Part shown: piece by piece, positions 10,701 to 22,404 of the stretch
How positions within the stretch are numbered: position 1 is the stretch's first letter
Layout: each line of letters opens with the position of its first letter
Assembly: GCA_015680905.1 (NCBI GenBank)
Contig: CM027381.1
Location: 15,291,501 to 15,355,500 of the forward strand
Reading direction: 5' to 3'
Length of the DNA stretch: 64,000 bases
Source: Coptis chinensis
Taxonomy: Eukaryota > Streptophyta > Magnoliopsida > Ranunculales > Ranunculaceae
Translations under genes and position numbers: made by a program
Notes under the pieces: model-generated
The model's input: only the letters and a program-made list of their open reading frames with translations
Database searches by the model: none
What the model was told of the DNA's origin: nothing

Positions 10701-11313
10701 CTTACTTCTAAAACTTATCCATATCCAACATATCTTCCACAAACATCTATTTTCTCACGATCATTCACTTGGCCACCCTTTCGTTGGGGAAAAAAAGGAG
10801 AAATTGCATGTTAGGTTAGGTTCTAGATCTACCAGTATTCACTCTCTTTCTACTACACCACATCACAGGAAATCTTAGTGCTTGATTATGTTTGGTGGTG
10901 TATTACGTGTTAATTAGTTATGGACAGACCCACAACTCTTTAGATTGTTGATATATGGTAAACTGCAGGTTACTACATGTTTTAGATAAAGTCTCGAGTA
11001 TCTGACTATAAAAGACTCATTTATTCTTCGGTGTACTCCATTCCAATCTTATTTTATGGGAGTGCACCATTAAGGTAACCGGGCCCTCCCTTTGGAGTAT
11101 GTGGCTATAAGTACCGGATCCTAAGTCCATATTTAACGTAATTCACGCTTTTCACTCTTGCATGTTTTCTCGATTTTTGAGTCATGTTTATCTATGGAGT
11201 GATTTATGTCTTTATTGTTTTATTGTTTTCCTTTATATTAAACCTTATTCATAAAAAAAAAAAAAAAATTAAAACTTTATAAACATTAGTCTAGTAAGTC
11301 TCGGGAATCTGAC
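10701..11313 (+). mobile_element. E3: pol-less Athila-type fragment, left half
   Basis: This plus-strand stretch is homologous to the minus-strand 18960-18300 of E4. It shares a CATATCCA.CATATCTTCCACA coding-like stretch, the AGTCT...AAAAGACTCA motif (10991-11020), the GGTAACCGGGCCCTCCCT box (from about 11075) and GTACCGGATCCTAAGTCC. It therefore belongs to the noncoding part that follows the pol position. E2 cuts its left side and E4 interrupts it at 11313; the other half resumes at 23927. Like E4, it passes from the post-protease ORF to this region without RT or integrase. Confidence 0.78.
11309..11313 (+). repeat. Target-site duplication of E4, left copy (CTGAC)
   Basis: CTGAC directly precedes the TGATAAATC end of E4 and is repeated directly after E4 at 23927-23931. 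The match is perfect and 5 bp long, as expected for a Ty3/gypsy integrase. Confidence 0.93.
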
Positions 11314-12839
11314 TGATAAATCATAAAAAGATATAGTTTACCTACGAAATGAACGATGAAACTCAAAACGTAAGTAAACTAAAACTTATTTATGTGTCTA
11401 TATCTATCAAAGATTGTTCTACTCTCGATCAATTGAACATATATAGTGGAGTAGGAAGTTCGTTCCACTCCTAGTCCTTCCGCATGCTGTGTTTTCTAGT
11501 CTAATTACTCTACTCTAAGTCTAATGAGAGATTTACGAAATGATAACTAGACTACTATGCAACTACCCACAAGATGCAACTAGTCGACTATTTAAACAAC
11601 TATGGGAATACTATGTCGATTCTATGATAAGGAGTTAGAGGGGGATTGATTCCACCTTAGCTCAACTTAATCCACTAACGACGAATCGTCGTAATCCGAA
11701 TGGAACTGCTTCGCAGAACAATCTGGTTATTCCTAATCCCTAATTACACATGGCATTTCTACCAATTCATAACTAGCATGTGAACGATTACATCCATTCT
11801 CATGGTGAACTAATCATTTCTAGAGTGGAAAGGAAATTACGACGACTCTACGATAATCGGAATCAAGCTTTCATCAAGGCTTCTCAACCCCCTCTAATGG
11901 AGGTTTAGTCGAGAATCATCACGCTATCATTCCCAATCAAATTCGAACAAGACATGATATAAAGATTGAAACTTTGCTTATTTAAACTCAAATGAAAACT
12001 ACTCATGCAAAAATCTATTCAATCTAATAAAGACAAATAATTGAATCTAAGAATTGAACTAATAAATAAATGAAAATGAAACTAGATTATGGAGAACTAA
12101 TTAACTTTATTTATCTAATAAATAGCAATAACAATAATTTAATACTAAATTTAAGGCAAGAATAAAAACTAATTAATTAATCTAAAACTAGATCTAGAAC
12201 TAAGGTTTAATGGCTACTTTTTTTTATCCTAACCTAATTTATTTTCTAACCTAACTATCTATCATTAACAAAGAGCTAAGCTTTTGTTTTTATATGTTTC
12301 AGATCCAAAAATCGTGCATGGGCTTGGAGCCATGTTTTGGGCCAGAGAATCGAGCCCAAAACCCAATTCTTTCAGTTCAAAAAGGCCTCTTCAGCAGCAG
12401 TTGGCTTCGATAGACTTTTTGTCCACTTTTGCTCCTCTGATTGGGCCAAACTTAGACCATTGGAAAGCTCTTTCTGAGCCGGTCGTTTTGACATAAGGTA
12501 GACCCAATTCCGAGGTCTGAGTCCAAAGATACGGCCTTCGGAAGTTCTCACGACTTTGTGTCTTTGTTTTACCTGCCGCGTTGACTTTGACTTTTCAGCT
12601 TTGACCGGGCTTTGAAAGGCTTTGTCTTCTTGAATCTTGGCCTTTAATCACAAAACTCCTTAGCAACCAACCATTGCTCCTTTATCTCATCAAAGTGGCA
12701 CATTTCTGCACATAATTGACTTTGAAGCCTGAAACGCATAAAAACACGTAATCAGTATTAACTCTTAATTATTACTCACATAATTTTTCTAAAAGTATGA
12801 CTGTTACAGGGTTAAAACTACAGTTTTGGGCTCTTATCA
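11314..12839 (-). repeat. E4 3' LTR
   Basis: Minus-strand start TGATAAGAGCCCAAAACTG (at 12839), end ...GATTTATCA (at 11314). It pairs with 22405-23926. Confidence 0.93.
12282..12293 (-). promoter_or_regulatory. TATA-like box in E4 LTR
   Basis: The minus strand reads CATATAAAAAC, repeated in the other LTR near 23370-23381. It sits just before an AAGCTTAGCTC word shared by the E4 and E9 LTRs. Promoter role is inferred. Confidence 0.5.
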
Positions 12840-14645
12840 AACCACCCCCAAACAGCATTTTGCTTGTCTTCAAGTAAAGATGAGAAATTAGAATAAGTGA
12901 CCAAAAATGGAGTTCTATCTACTCTCGTTTCGCTGAGTGCGATTGTATTGACCATATACAGCAATGCCTTCAACCACTAGGAATTCCCTAGTGGACGAGT
13001 TATAGCCTCGTGAGAGTTTTCCAGTGAAGGTACTCACAAACTTTATCTATACTACAACGACTAAGAAATAAAACTATTGTTTCTTTATTCATGCTCTAAA
13101 TTAACTATACCTCTCACTAGCAATGCATATAGAATAATCAAGTCGAAACCTAAGCTAATATATGCATAATAATCAATCATCTACAATAAACATATATACA
13201 ATGAGTAATACTATGAAATGCCTAGCAAGTTCGTTTAAAACTTCGGAATAGCGTCCCCCAGTAGGTTCTCACAATAATAGTCAAGATACAACACTCGATT
13301 TTTTTCACTCAAGTTTAAGCTTACTCCAATTAATGCGGGACACACTTTTACCTTACAATCTCAATGACAACAAGGAAGCCGGAGTCGATCAAACACATCT
13401 GCCACTTACTATCACACTAACCTATTCCTAATTGAGCTAGAGGTCTTTATTAGGTGTTGGGGGATTAGGAGATGGTTTAAGAAGGAAAAAATGGATATTC
13501 AAAAAGACAAGTCCGAGATAATAGAGTCTTCATATTATGTAACTAGAGAAGACCTTGTTTATTTTTTGCTTCTACACTTTGTTTCCATCCTTAGCCATAT
13601 TTTTTTCTTTTTCTTTGGCTTTTGACTCCTTTTATTCTATTTTTTTGGAGTTTTTATTTTATTTCTATTTCTATTTTTCTTTTCTTTTGATGGAAACTTA
13701 TTTTCTTTATTTTTTTCTCAAGCAATTAACTAACTTTTTGTTTACACGTGTTTTCTCTTCTTTTTTCTTCCTCATTCTATTCTCGACTTATCTAAATTGG
13801 GTAGGTTGAATTTTTTATTTTGTTTTGTTTTGTAACAGGGTAAAGGATTTGTGGTTTATGAAAGGCTAAAGAAAGGCTCAGAGGGGCGACTAGCGGAAAA
13901 TAATTCATAGGTTCGAATTTCTGGCTATATCGATCCAAAGAGGGACTAAATTATCGCTTAGGATATGGCATAGTGATCAAGCAAGTGGACGTGTGATTTC
14001 TTTATCCGGATTTTACTTCTCCCTTGTGTCATTTCTCAAATGTTTCGCTCAGATAAGGCTTTAGGCTATATTCTCACAGGATTTGTAGAATAAGTACTCT
14101 AGCCTAGATTTTAGAACTTACTGCTAACAATCATAGATACTCATGTAATATATTTATAGATAGATGCAAAGATTATTACCTACATATTAACCTAAGTTTC
14201 TAAAAATTATTCTAATGCAAAAGCTACGTGAGACTTCTAGATTATTAAAAGCATAGAGAAAGAAAACAATACCAATATTCCTAAGTGTATAACATAACTT
14301 ATTTATTTATATTTTTCAATTTTTGAAATATTAACTAGAAAACAAATGCATATTATATATATTTATATCCTAACAGATGCCTTAATTAAACGTGTTTCTA
14401 TGCCCCCCCCCCCAAACAAGAAGCATGCTTTGTCCTCAAAGCATTTAAATAAAGAGGGTAGAAAAAATACCATGGAAACGCCATGTGAAATTCGAACATC
14501 TGCAAAACAAGGTTAAAACATACTAATATAAAAGCTGACGCAACTCTATAAGAGTTCCTCCCATTATGGGGTTAACAAGAATCAAATTGCTTAGGACATA
14601 AGCAGACACTAACTAGAATGAAAACTTACCTTACCTCCCGCTTTA
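12840..14645 (-). other. E4 3' noncoding region with polypurine tracts
   Basis: The true polypurine tract (minus strand GCTGTTTGGGGGTGG) is at 12841-12856 next to the 3' LTR. A second G-run (14402-14413) preceded by GAGGACAAAGCATGC follows ORF3b. The rest is noncoding: a T-rich stretch at 13555-13830 and short conserved words shared with E6 51526-53213 and E9 61706-63520. Frames in the T-rich part are low-complexity Phe/Leu runs and were not accepted as genes. Confidence 0.7.
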
Positions 14646-15787
14646 TTCATTATCCTCCTCATCCTCTTCTTCTATAAAGAAGTGAGGTTCTTTCGCGTCC
14701 TGCCATGCCATGATAATTTGTCAGGCTTCCCGCCATTTATCATCTATTATTGCTAACCTATTAAGCGCCACTTGGTCTGACAGGGTGTAGGGTGCAACCT
14801 GATGAGGTTGTATCCTCCACCCTTGCCAAGTTATTGCACGGAAAGATCAAATAATACTAATTGTGGGTCGCACAGTGTCGACCGTAATCTAATCCGTGAA
14901 ACGTGTACAAAAAACAAGAAAGAAACATAACATAATACAAGAAATTAGAACAGGCATAAGAAGGTACTTATGCCTCATGCTATGGGCTCGAGCTAAACTA
15001 GACATTAAGGTTCTGGGAAGGTCGTGGCATATACGTCCCGTGGCTAAAGCAAGGAAGACGCTGCAAGTGACATCATTCACAGAAGAAAAATGCCATTCCC
15101 CTAAAATGTTTAGCATGATCCAAAACATAACAGCCTTCCTATGTTCATGGACAAAGCTACCAAAGGCAACGCTATATTCCCCTTTGGTCCTCGATATGGA
15201 AAATGCCCCGCCCCATAACGATTCATGCAAAACTTATAAGTGTAGACATGCATATTATCTACCCAATAGCACCATGGGTCTTGTATTTCAGCAGGCATAG
15301 CAAGTCCAAGAACAAATGCTAGCAAGAACCTGGTAATTTCCATTGGTTCATCATTAATGTTGATGGAGAACACTTGTTCTCCATCCGGTCTCTCAAAGAA
15401 AATGTAGTTATCGTAAAAATAAGATGCTAGTGTTGGAGAATAAAGTTCAACAGGTCTTACCATAAGCGGTTCCCAGCCTACGTATGTGATCGCCTCGCGA
15501 AACCAAGCACCATAAATAGTGCTTTGAAACATATCTTCGAAAGACTGTTCCGGTATTATTGTAGGGGATGTCATCTCAAAACGATGCTCTAGAACAGCTG
15601 CAAATGATCCGTGAACAACCCGCAGAAAACTGGAAATTTTTGTGTTTACGGAGGTCAGGGCGCAGGGCGCAGGTGCGCTCTGATGATTTTCGAGTTCCAT
15701 TGTTTGAAGCGCCAAGTCGCTCACCTTGAAGCGCTGGTACGCCTCGATGATTTTCGAAGTTCTAGTGTTTGAAGCGAAGTCGCTCAC
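14646..15787 (-). pseudogene. E4 ORF3b: gene after pol, plant-transposon-type domain
   Basis: The minus-strand frame shows EQSFEDMFQS, WFREAITYVGWEPLM, ELYSPTLASYFYDNY, EQVFSININDEPMEITRFLL and a LGLAMPAEIQ block. Later come LNILGEW, LALATGR, LARAHSMRHKYLLMPVL and an acidic tail. E6 (50704-51525) and E9 (63524-64000) carry homologues. The pattern GW..L...ELY...L...FY...G..F.V......I..LL...LGL resembles the domain annotated in plants as a putative plant transposon protein and found with Athila elements; that name is from memory. I see no signal peptide or membrane segment, so an envelope role is not supported by sequence. It is mildly broken. Confidence 0.7.
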
Positions 15788-16440
15788 CTTGGCGCCTTGA
15801 GGTGCGCTAAGTGCAAAATCTCTGACAAATACTAGATGCGCAGTGCTCCATCACCATCGAAGGTGCACTCCGAGGTGCTGATTTTTGAAAATGGTGAAGA
15901 ACAACCGGAAACGTGGGAGTGAAAGGTGAGTGATGGAAGTTAGGTGTAGTGTGGGTTGTGAGTGTAGAATGAATGAAGTTTTTATAGGTTTTAAGTTGCT
16001 AAAACGGATCGAAGTTGCCAAAAAGTTTTTACGGCAATTTCCGGAAATACTAAAATTTTCAAACCCGAAACGGAAACAACTCATATTCTTGATTCTAAAA
16101 CAACCCTAGTATCTTTTAGGTTGAATTTAGGATAAAACTACCTAACTTATCGAGATTTCATCCTAACCAATATTTATTCATAGATATGCCTATATTGGCA
16201 ATATTCTCACCCTAACTCCGAAATAACTTCTAAAAACGAGGGTCATATAAAAATCATACTGGAATAGATAATACCACCCCCAAACAATTTAGGAAGGTGG
16301 GATCAATATTAAACAACCACGCACAATGAAAATAACCGCATTATATTAAAATTTTCATTCAAAGTACATTTCACTACAAAATTCAAATTACCGAATTAAA
16401 ACTGACATTAAAATAACTAACAATAATAAAACTACAAATA
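15788..16440 (-). other. E4 inter-ORF spacer with polypurine-like tract
   Basis: This separates ORF3a from ORF3b. A TTGTTTGGGGGTGG tract on the minus strand lies at 16274-16290, matching E6 48858-48872. The part next to ORF3b (15640-15870) is rich in GCGC/GTGCGC words, like the leader before E6 ORF3b. Confidence 0.6.
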
Positions 16441-17600
16441 AAAATTATCAAGCTATACTATCCCTAAACACGCCGGTCTTCGGGCGGAGGCTGCACACGC
16501 CGAGAGATGGCTCCCGAGCTCCCGATGGCCAGCACCATTCGCCTTTTCGGCGACAACGCCGTGCGTTGATGATGTATCCTCGGAAGGAGAATCCCCGTGA
16601 GGTGGGAAGCGTGCAAGCATATCGCTCGAACGGGCGGCGCCGAGCTTCTAGCTCGATCCTCATCTGTTCCCACCGCCATCCTCTCGTTACTGCGAATCTC
16701 GGGTTATGGTGGATAATAGCCCCGTCCGAGTCCGGAGGTCTTCACAGATAGTATTGAGTGAATGCATGCCACGATGAATCACAGCCATGCGTTACGCATC
16801 TAACCAACACCTCTCCAAAGCATCGCATCAAAACAAGTCAAGTCCTCCTCATCCTCCTCGAAGTCATTCTCATTTCCACCATCCTCCTCGCCCTCTCCCT
16901 ATCCTCGAGCAACCTCCAAACTCGTTGGACACAATCCTTATAAATACAAGGATTTCGTGTAGGGTGAGGTAAATCCTATCGACGCCGGAGTCGCCTCAAC
17001 TTCAAAGATGATCTTGGTTATCAAAACAGGGAGAGGTGCAATAGACTTCCTACTCCCCCCTAATCATGTTAAGCAAAACTCCAAGATACGTAACTCGTGA
17101 CTTCTGCTCTTGGAGTATCCATAGAATGTGGAGGCAGCTCAAACCGATGTCGCCGACCTTCTCCTTCCCTAGGGCGTTCGACCAATCCAATCGAAATCGA
17201 GCCACCGGGTTGGTTCCGAGGGGATGCCCGCGAACACAATGTGAGCTTGTATTGTAGTTCCGCCGGTAACGATACCGCTTCATCAATGGCTCTACCCCAT
17301 TATATTGGGACTCTGTAACGTGGCATCCGGATGGATTCTAGGCGAATGCGTAGAATCTCACCAACAACCCAGCCAGCTTACTTCCTTCCTCCTCTTTGCC
17401 ACCGTAACAAAATTTACTACTCCCCCAACTCCCTCGTGTTGTAAAACCGTCGGACTAACTCTTCGTGGTAAAAGGCGCCACGAAAGTACCACAAGCTATT
17501 CCAATCTCTACTAATCATTTCACACAAGAAAACGGTAGCCAAGTGGTCGCCATAAATGCTTGCTCGCAAAATTCGACGCTTGTTGAGCCATTGGAGTTTG
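16441..17600 (-). pseudogene. E4 ORF3a remnant
   Basis: The minus-strand segments match E6 ORF3a. NTSSHCVRG...GTNPVARF, then VGDIGLSCLHILWIL near 17286-17050 parallels NAKSHCVRQ and VSDIGSSCLHVLWVL of E6. The Arg-rich tail near 16450-16700 parallels the E6 tail (DTSVRHEHRRRR). The region is richer in G+C and CpG than its surroundings, giving several overlapping open frames on both strands that are not separate genes. It is heavily broken. Confidence 0.6.
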
Positions 17601-18636
17601 AACTGATTTGGGGTTTGTAGAAGGTGTAGGAAGCAATGAGGAACAACCTCACCGGAACAACAATGGTGGTGGTGCGGTGGTGGATCGGCAGTTCAATCTT
17701 TGGATTTTTCGGTGGTTTTGGTTTTGCAAAAGGATGGAGGTGGTGGTGGAAAGGTTTTTGAGAAGATTTGAAATTGATTTAGATGTGTGACGGGTTAGGT
17801 TTTTTTTTTTTTTTAATTTTATTTTTTAGCTAGGGTTTGAAGCTTTGTTGGTCGTTAATGGCGGTTTGGAGAAGTGAAGAACGCGACTGTTGGTGTGAAG
17901 GTAAGGGTGCAGGTGTGCTGCAGGTGCGCACGAGTTGGGCCCAAGCCCAATTCGAATTTTGTCGATTTTTAGCGCAACTACAAACTAAATTTGCCGGTTT
18001 GTTACCAGTCCGATTTTTGTGAATGCGATATGGAAATGATCAGGAGAGAATTTCCAATCCAATGATCCATAAAACACTCTATTCCGACTGTGGATGACAT
18101 ATAAGATAGTGGAAAATGCCTCGAAGTGCATGCATGACGTACGTTATGAGAACGAATGAACTCTAAATTCATAGATAATGTCAACCCGAATCGAAATACA
18201 ATTAAACGACCTAAACAACTCTAATGGGACATAAAACATTCTAGGACGGAAACACGAACCCCCCAAACAAATTTTTTTACAACAGAGTTTAGAAAATTTG
18301 TTTTTTTAAAAGTGGGTCTTTTAAAGTCAGATTCCCGAGACTTCCTAGATTACTATGTTTATTATTTAATATTTTTTTACTTTTATAAGGAAAAACAATA
18401 AGCAATAAGGACATAATTCACCCATAGAGAAACATGACTCAAAAATCCGAGAAAACATGCAAGAGTGGAAAATGTGAATTATGTTAAACGTGGACTTAGG
18501 ATCCGGTACTACAGCCACACACTCCATAGGGAGGGCCCGGTTACCCTAATGGTGCACTCACCAATATCTGGAAATGAAAGGAAATGCACCAAACACAAAA
18601 ACTGAGTCGTTTATAGTCAAATACTCGAGACTTTAT
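17601..18636 (-). other. E4 conserved noncoding island after the pol position
   Basis: On the minus strand this holds two copies of the AGTCT...AAAAGACTCA motif (18603-18634 and 18313-18343). Between them are the GGTAACCGGGCCCTCCC box (about 18523-18546) and the GGATCCTAAGTCCACG word. After the second copy is a polypurine-like tract (18257-18277). The same order occurs in E3 and E6. Nearer ORF3a the stretch is unassigned. Confidence 0.7.
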
Positions 18637-19359
18637 CTAAACATATGTATGAACATGCAATTTATCATATATCAACAACCGAAATAGTTGTGGATCATTC
18701 CATAAATAAATATCACAGAAAACATATCCAAACACAATTAAGCACCAAGATTTCCTATGACGCAACCTAGTGAAATGAAAGCGAAGTCGGATAACCCTAT
18801 AACGTAACCTAGCATGTACCTTCTTTTTCATTTTTGAATGAGAGGGTGTCCTAGTGAATAAGTGTGGAAAAGTGAATGGTTGTGGAAGATATGGTGGATA
18901 TGGATTAGTTGTAGAAGGAAAGCATGGAAAAAATGAGGATGTGGGTTTAGCACAAAACTCATTCATTGTGTAGGTAGGGACTGTCTCAATTCTGAAAATG
19001 AAGGTGTCAAATGGTTTGTCCTTCTGAAATATTTGTTTGCTAGGAGGATTTAAAAAATTATGAAGCACAGGAGAAACAAAAGGATCGAGTGCAAACTCGA
19101 GATTCCTTTGAAAGGGTGGAAGGAGGGGAGTCGAGGTGGCCGGTGTTGTGCAAAGTAGTTCTTGATAGGGTGAATCATCACCTGCTCTAAGAAACTCATC
19201 GAATTCCTCATCCAGATTGGTCATATCCACATTACTATGGTAGTCCTCTATATCTTTGAGAAAGTCATCTATCTCGTCCTCATCCATAATATGTGTATCG
19301 ACTAGTGTAGGGATGAAAATGTTAGAGTCTGAACGCCCAAAGGAAAGAAATTTGGGCAT
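18637..19359 (-). CDS. E4 240-residue open frame in the place of pol
   Basis: An uninterrupted minus-strand frame, the longest in E4. Its first residues (MPKFLSFGRSDSNIF) match the post-protease linker of E6 (MHQFLAFGSSNFDDD). Next comes an acidic section (DEDEIDDFLKDIEDYHSN), then Pro/Phe-rich sequence, and a basic C-terminal third (KMKKKVHARLRYRVIRLRFH). E3 has homologous DNA for the last third. I do not recognise a domain. It may simply be the start of pol's linker running into unrelated sequence, or an accessory protein kept after pol was lost. There is no signal peptide; hydrophobic residues near the C-terminus are too few for a sure membrane segment. Confidence 0.45.
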   Translation of the reverse strand: MPKFLSFGRSDSNIFIPTLVDTHIMDEDEIDDFLKDIEDYHSNVDMTNLDEEFDEFLRAGDDSPYQELLCTTPATSTPLLPPFQRNLEFALDPFVSPVLHNFLNPPSKQIFQKDKPFDTFIFRIETVPTYTMNEFCAKPTSSFFPCFPSTTNPYPPYLPQPFTFPHLFTRTPSHSKMKKKVHARLRYRVIRLRFHFTRLRHRKSWCLIVFGYVFCDIYLWNDPQLFRLLIYDKLHVHTYV

Positions 19360-22300
19360 ATGATTATCGTGAACGCGTTGTTGAAATAATCTCGAAGCGA
19401 AGCTCGATCATGCTAACCTCTCCATCCATAGACGAATCGGGTAAATGTGTCTTTGTTTTAAAAACATTTACTTCAACAAAGAAGATGGCCAAAAGACATG
19501 GACATCGAACCATCACGGCAATTAATGAGCGCGCATTGGCGGTTGCCGTGAAAGGACGCTAAGATGATCGGATAGAGTCGTTAGCGACTTCGTATCGAGG
19601 ATGACAAAATCAGCCTGGATAGTAGAAATCCCGAACTTTTACCAAAGACATTTTCGACCACACCCTTAGGATACTTAATAGACCGATCACCTAATTGCAA
19701 CGCCATTTTAGTAGGTTGTATCTCGCCTAGACCTATTTGTCTATACAAATAAAATGGGAGTAACTTAATACTAGCCCCCCGTGTCTAATAACGCTGGGTC
19801 GTCGTATAGGAATCTCCTAAGGTGCATTGTACAAGAGGGATCGACCCGGGGACCTTGTACTTAACAATTCCATTATGTTCGATAGAGTTGGGAATTGTTC
19901 CGTTAAAAAGCGCCTTTTGGTATATTGGTCTTACACCTAGTAGTACACAACTCCTTAAGAAACTTAGCATGGTGTGGTAGCTTTTTAATAGCTTCGAGGA
20001 AGGGAAGGTTTATAGTTAGATTCTTGAAAACGCCCCTAATCTCCTCATAATTTGTATCCCTAATTAACATGGCTATTTTTTTGTGGAAACGGTGGTTTCT
20101 CTCTATATTTAGCATATGTATCACCCGGGATGTTTAACCTTGGCTTTCTGTTTTTAGGTTGTGTTGTAATTGGTACCTCTACAAAGTGGTAGGCTCTTCG
20201 GTTTCTATTTCGTATCTAGTAAAATAGCAGTGTAGGGTTATCGAGGGGTAACTATAGGCATAGTTACTTTGTTATCAACCACTCTGCATCGGAGAGTGGT
20301 GATGGCATTTAGCTCACCTACATTTTCATATTCATTACTAGTATTATCGGTTACCTCAAAGGTCGTGGTTTGTTGTTTTAGGATTAGGTGTTGCATGACC
20401 TGGAAACACACCTTTGGGTTGGGCTTTATCTTGGGCCAACCGTTGGCTTAAATTATTAACGGATTGTAGAAGCTGTTGGTTAGATTGAGCCATGGTTTGG
20501 AAATATTTTTGGCTCACTTGTATGAAGGTGTCAAGACGATCCGGTTGTGTGGGTGTAGTAGTCACGGGTGGTGTGAGTGGAACTATCTCGCGAATTATTT
20601 ATGGGCGGATTTTGATAGTTATTATTTACCTAACGATACCTTATTAGTATTATAATTATTATAACTACCTTGACCTTGTGCTTGACCTTGTCGAGGTTGC
20701 ACTTGGTTGTTATAATTATTATAATTACCCCTCGACTCGCCCTTGTCGTGGTGGAGCTTGGTTATAACCGCCGCGTTAGCCTAACATATTGATTATTGTA
20801 CCGGAGGTGTGATGTTGGTTATTTCTCCAACCGGTTTGGGATTTTGTCTCCAAGGGCGTTAGGTTCACTATTAATGGAACAAGCCTGCTCATAGGCTATA
20901 GGACGATGGGAGTCGGATGCTCGGGACTCCAAATGTAAACTACATGGATTTGAATTTACATTCATGACGGGGATAGGCTTTTGTTGAACGTAAATGGCCT
21001 CTACCTTTTTAGTGAGTGATTCGATTAGAGTTTTAAGCTCGATCGTGTTTAATTTCAAACATACCGCGGCCTTAACTATATTAGAAGAACTAGCGGAGCC
21101 GTGGATATCGCCACTACCCCCAGTTGTTATTTTGCTTAGTTTGATCCTCTAAAATTTATAAGCCTCCGAGGCTCCTTTTACTTAAGAAACTACCCCATTC
21201 ATTATGTCAAGGACTTCTTTATGGTGGTGTAGAAGTCCTTTGAAAAGGCACGAACTAACGGTCTTTCACTAGGTTATGATGTGGACACTCTATAAGGAGA
21301 TCGGTGAAACGATTCCAAGCCTCCTCAAAAATGATTCATGAGGATTTTGTCAAAAGAAATGAATCTTGGAAAGCATCTCATCCGTCTTTAGGGGGTAAAA
21401 ATGTTCCATAAACAAATTTAAACAAGTTTAGCCCACGAAGTCCATTGCATTAGGGCTTTGGGCGCTTAACCAAGACGCCACCTTATCGGGCTAAGGTGAA
21501 AGGGAATACCCCTTAGTTTAATTTGTTCCGCACCAACCGTAGGATGGTGGAATGTTGTTAGGACTTGTTCAATCCCACGCGTGTGCCGATAAGGCTTTGT
21601 AGAAGTCTAAACCATGAAAAACGGGTAACAAATTAAAATATTTGGGGATTCGAAATCCCCACCAGGTCCGCTAAACGATGCAAGATTTAGTGGCTATCGC
21701 CAAGGCTTTGTAGAAGTCGAGAGAGGAGGAGTCTCTCCTTCTTCGTGCATTATATCGGTGGTGTGTGTGAAATAGTAGCTAGAGGTGTAGTGGGTGGTAT
21801 ACTAGATAGACTTGCTTGTTGACGCTGTCGTAATTACGCTCGTGTTTTGTTCGACCGCACCTTAATCTCATACAAGGCTAATACCAAACTTAGCTAAACA
21901 CGCCAACACTCCAAACAATCCCGATATACTAGTATAAACCTCTAACAGAGATGCGAGGTGTGGAAGAAAGGAATACCTGATTGCGGCCCTTGCTTCGCTT
22001 TATGAATATCGCCTTGTTTACGCTGTTCAATTATATAACAAGTTAGAACACACCAAAAACTTGAAAAATCAAAGTTCGAATCAAACTTGTGGAAATCGCA
22101 AAATTCAGCTCGGTATGCTGGTCGCCACTTTTGGCGCCAGTGCTCCGTGTAAACTTCGAAGTTACAGTTGTTTGAGAGCCGGTCACGCCGGTTTGGGCGG
22201 TTTGGTCGCTTTTAGCTTCCAAGAACTTTAGCGCAGCGCCCGCAATTTTTTTTTTTTTTTTTTTTTCTCGAGGAAGTTTAATGCTGAAAAAGACAACCAC
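19360..22300 (-). pseudogene. E4 Gag and protease-side remnants
   Basis: Minus-strand segments match E6 Gag. Examples are LKTLIESLTKKVEAIYVQQK (21058 downward), LDTFIQVSQKYFQTMAQSNQ and KGVFPGHATPNPK (20565 downward), and NLTINLPFLEAIKKLPHHAK followed by FLKELCTTR (20124 downward), the block that precedes protease in E6 (42890-43010). A GC-rich leader with GCGCC words lies near 22080-22260. Protease itself is only faintly visible around 19500-19900. Heavily broken. Confidence 0.65.
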
Positions 22301-22386
22301 AGTTAGAATCGAACAAGGGTGGGTGGGTGAAATGGGACTTTAAGAAGAGTACTTATACTACGAAAACAATGCGAAAGTGAAACTAA

Positions 22387-22402
22387 GATGGCAGCGGCGC
22401 CA
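22387..22402 (-). other. E4 primer-binding site (tRNA-Asp-like)
   Basis: The minus strand reads TGGCGCCGCTGCCATC two bases after the 5' LTR end. The first nine bases are the tRNA-Asp-type core used by Athila elements. Confidence 0.85.
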
Positions 22403-22404
22403 TT

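Noticed and set aside
13555-13809. Phe/Leu-rich frame resembling a membrane protein
   Set aside because: Low-complexity T-rich noncoding DNA of E4, repeated with different length and frame in E9 (62412-62640) and as A-rich DNA in E6.
16448-17514. Cluster of short overlapping frames on both strands in a GC-richer stretch
   Set aside because: The minus-strand content aligns with the decayed ORF3a of E6; the others are shadows favoured by higher G+C.
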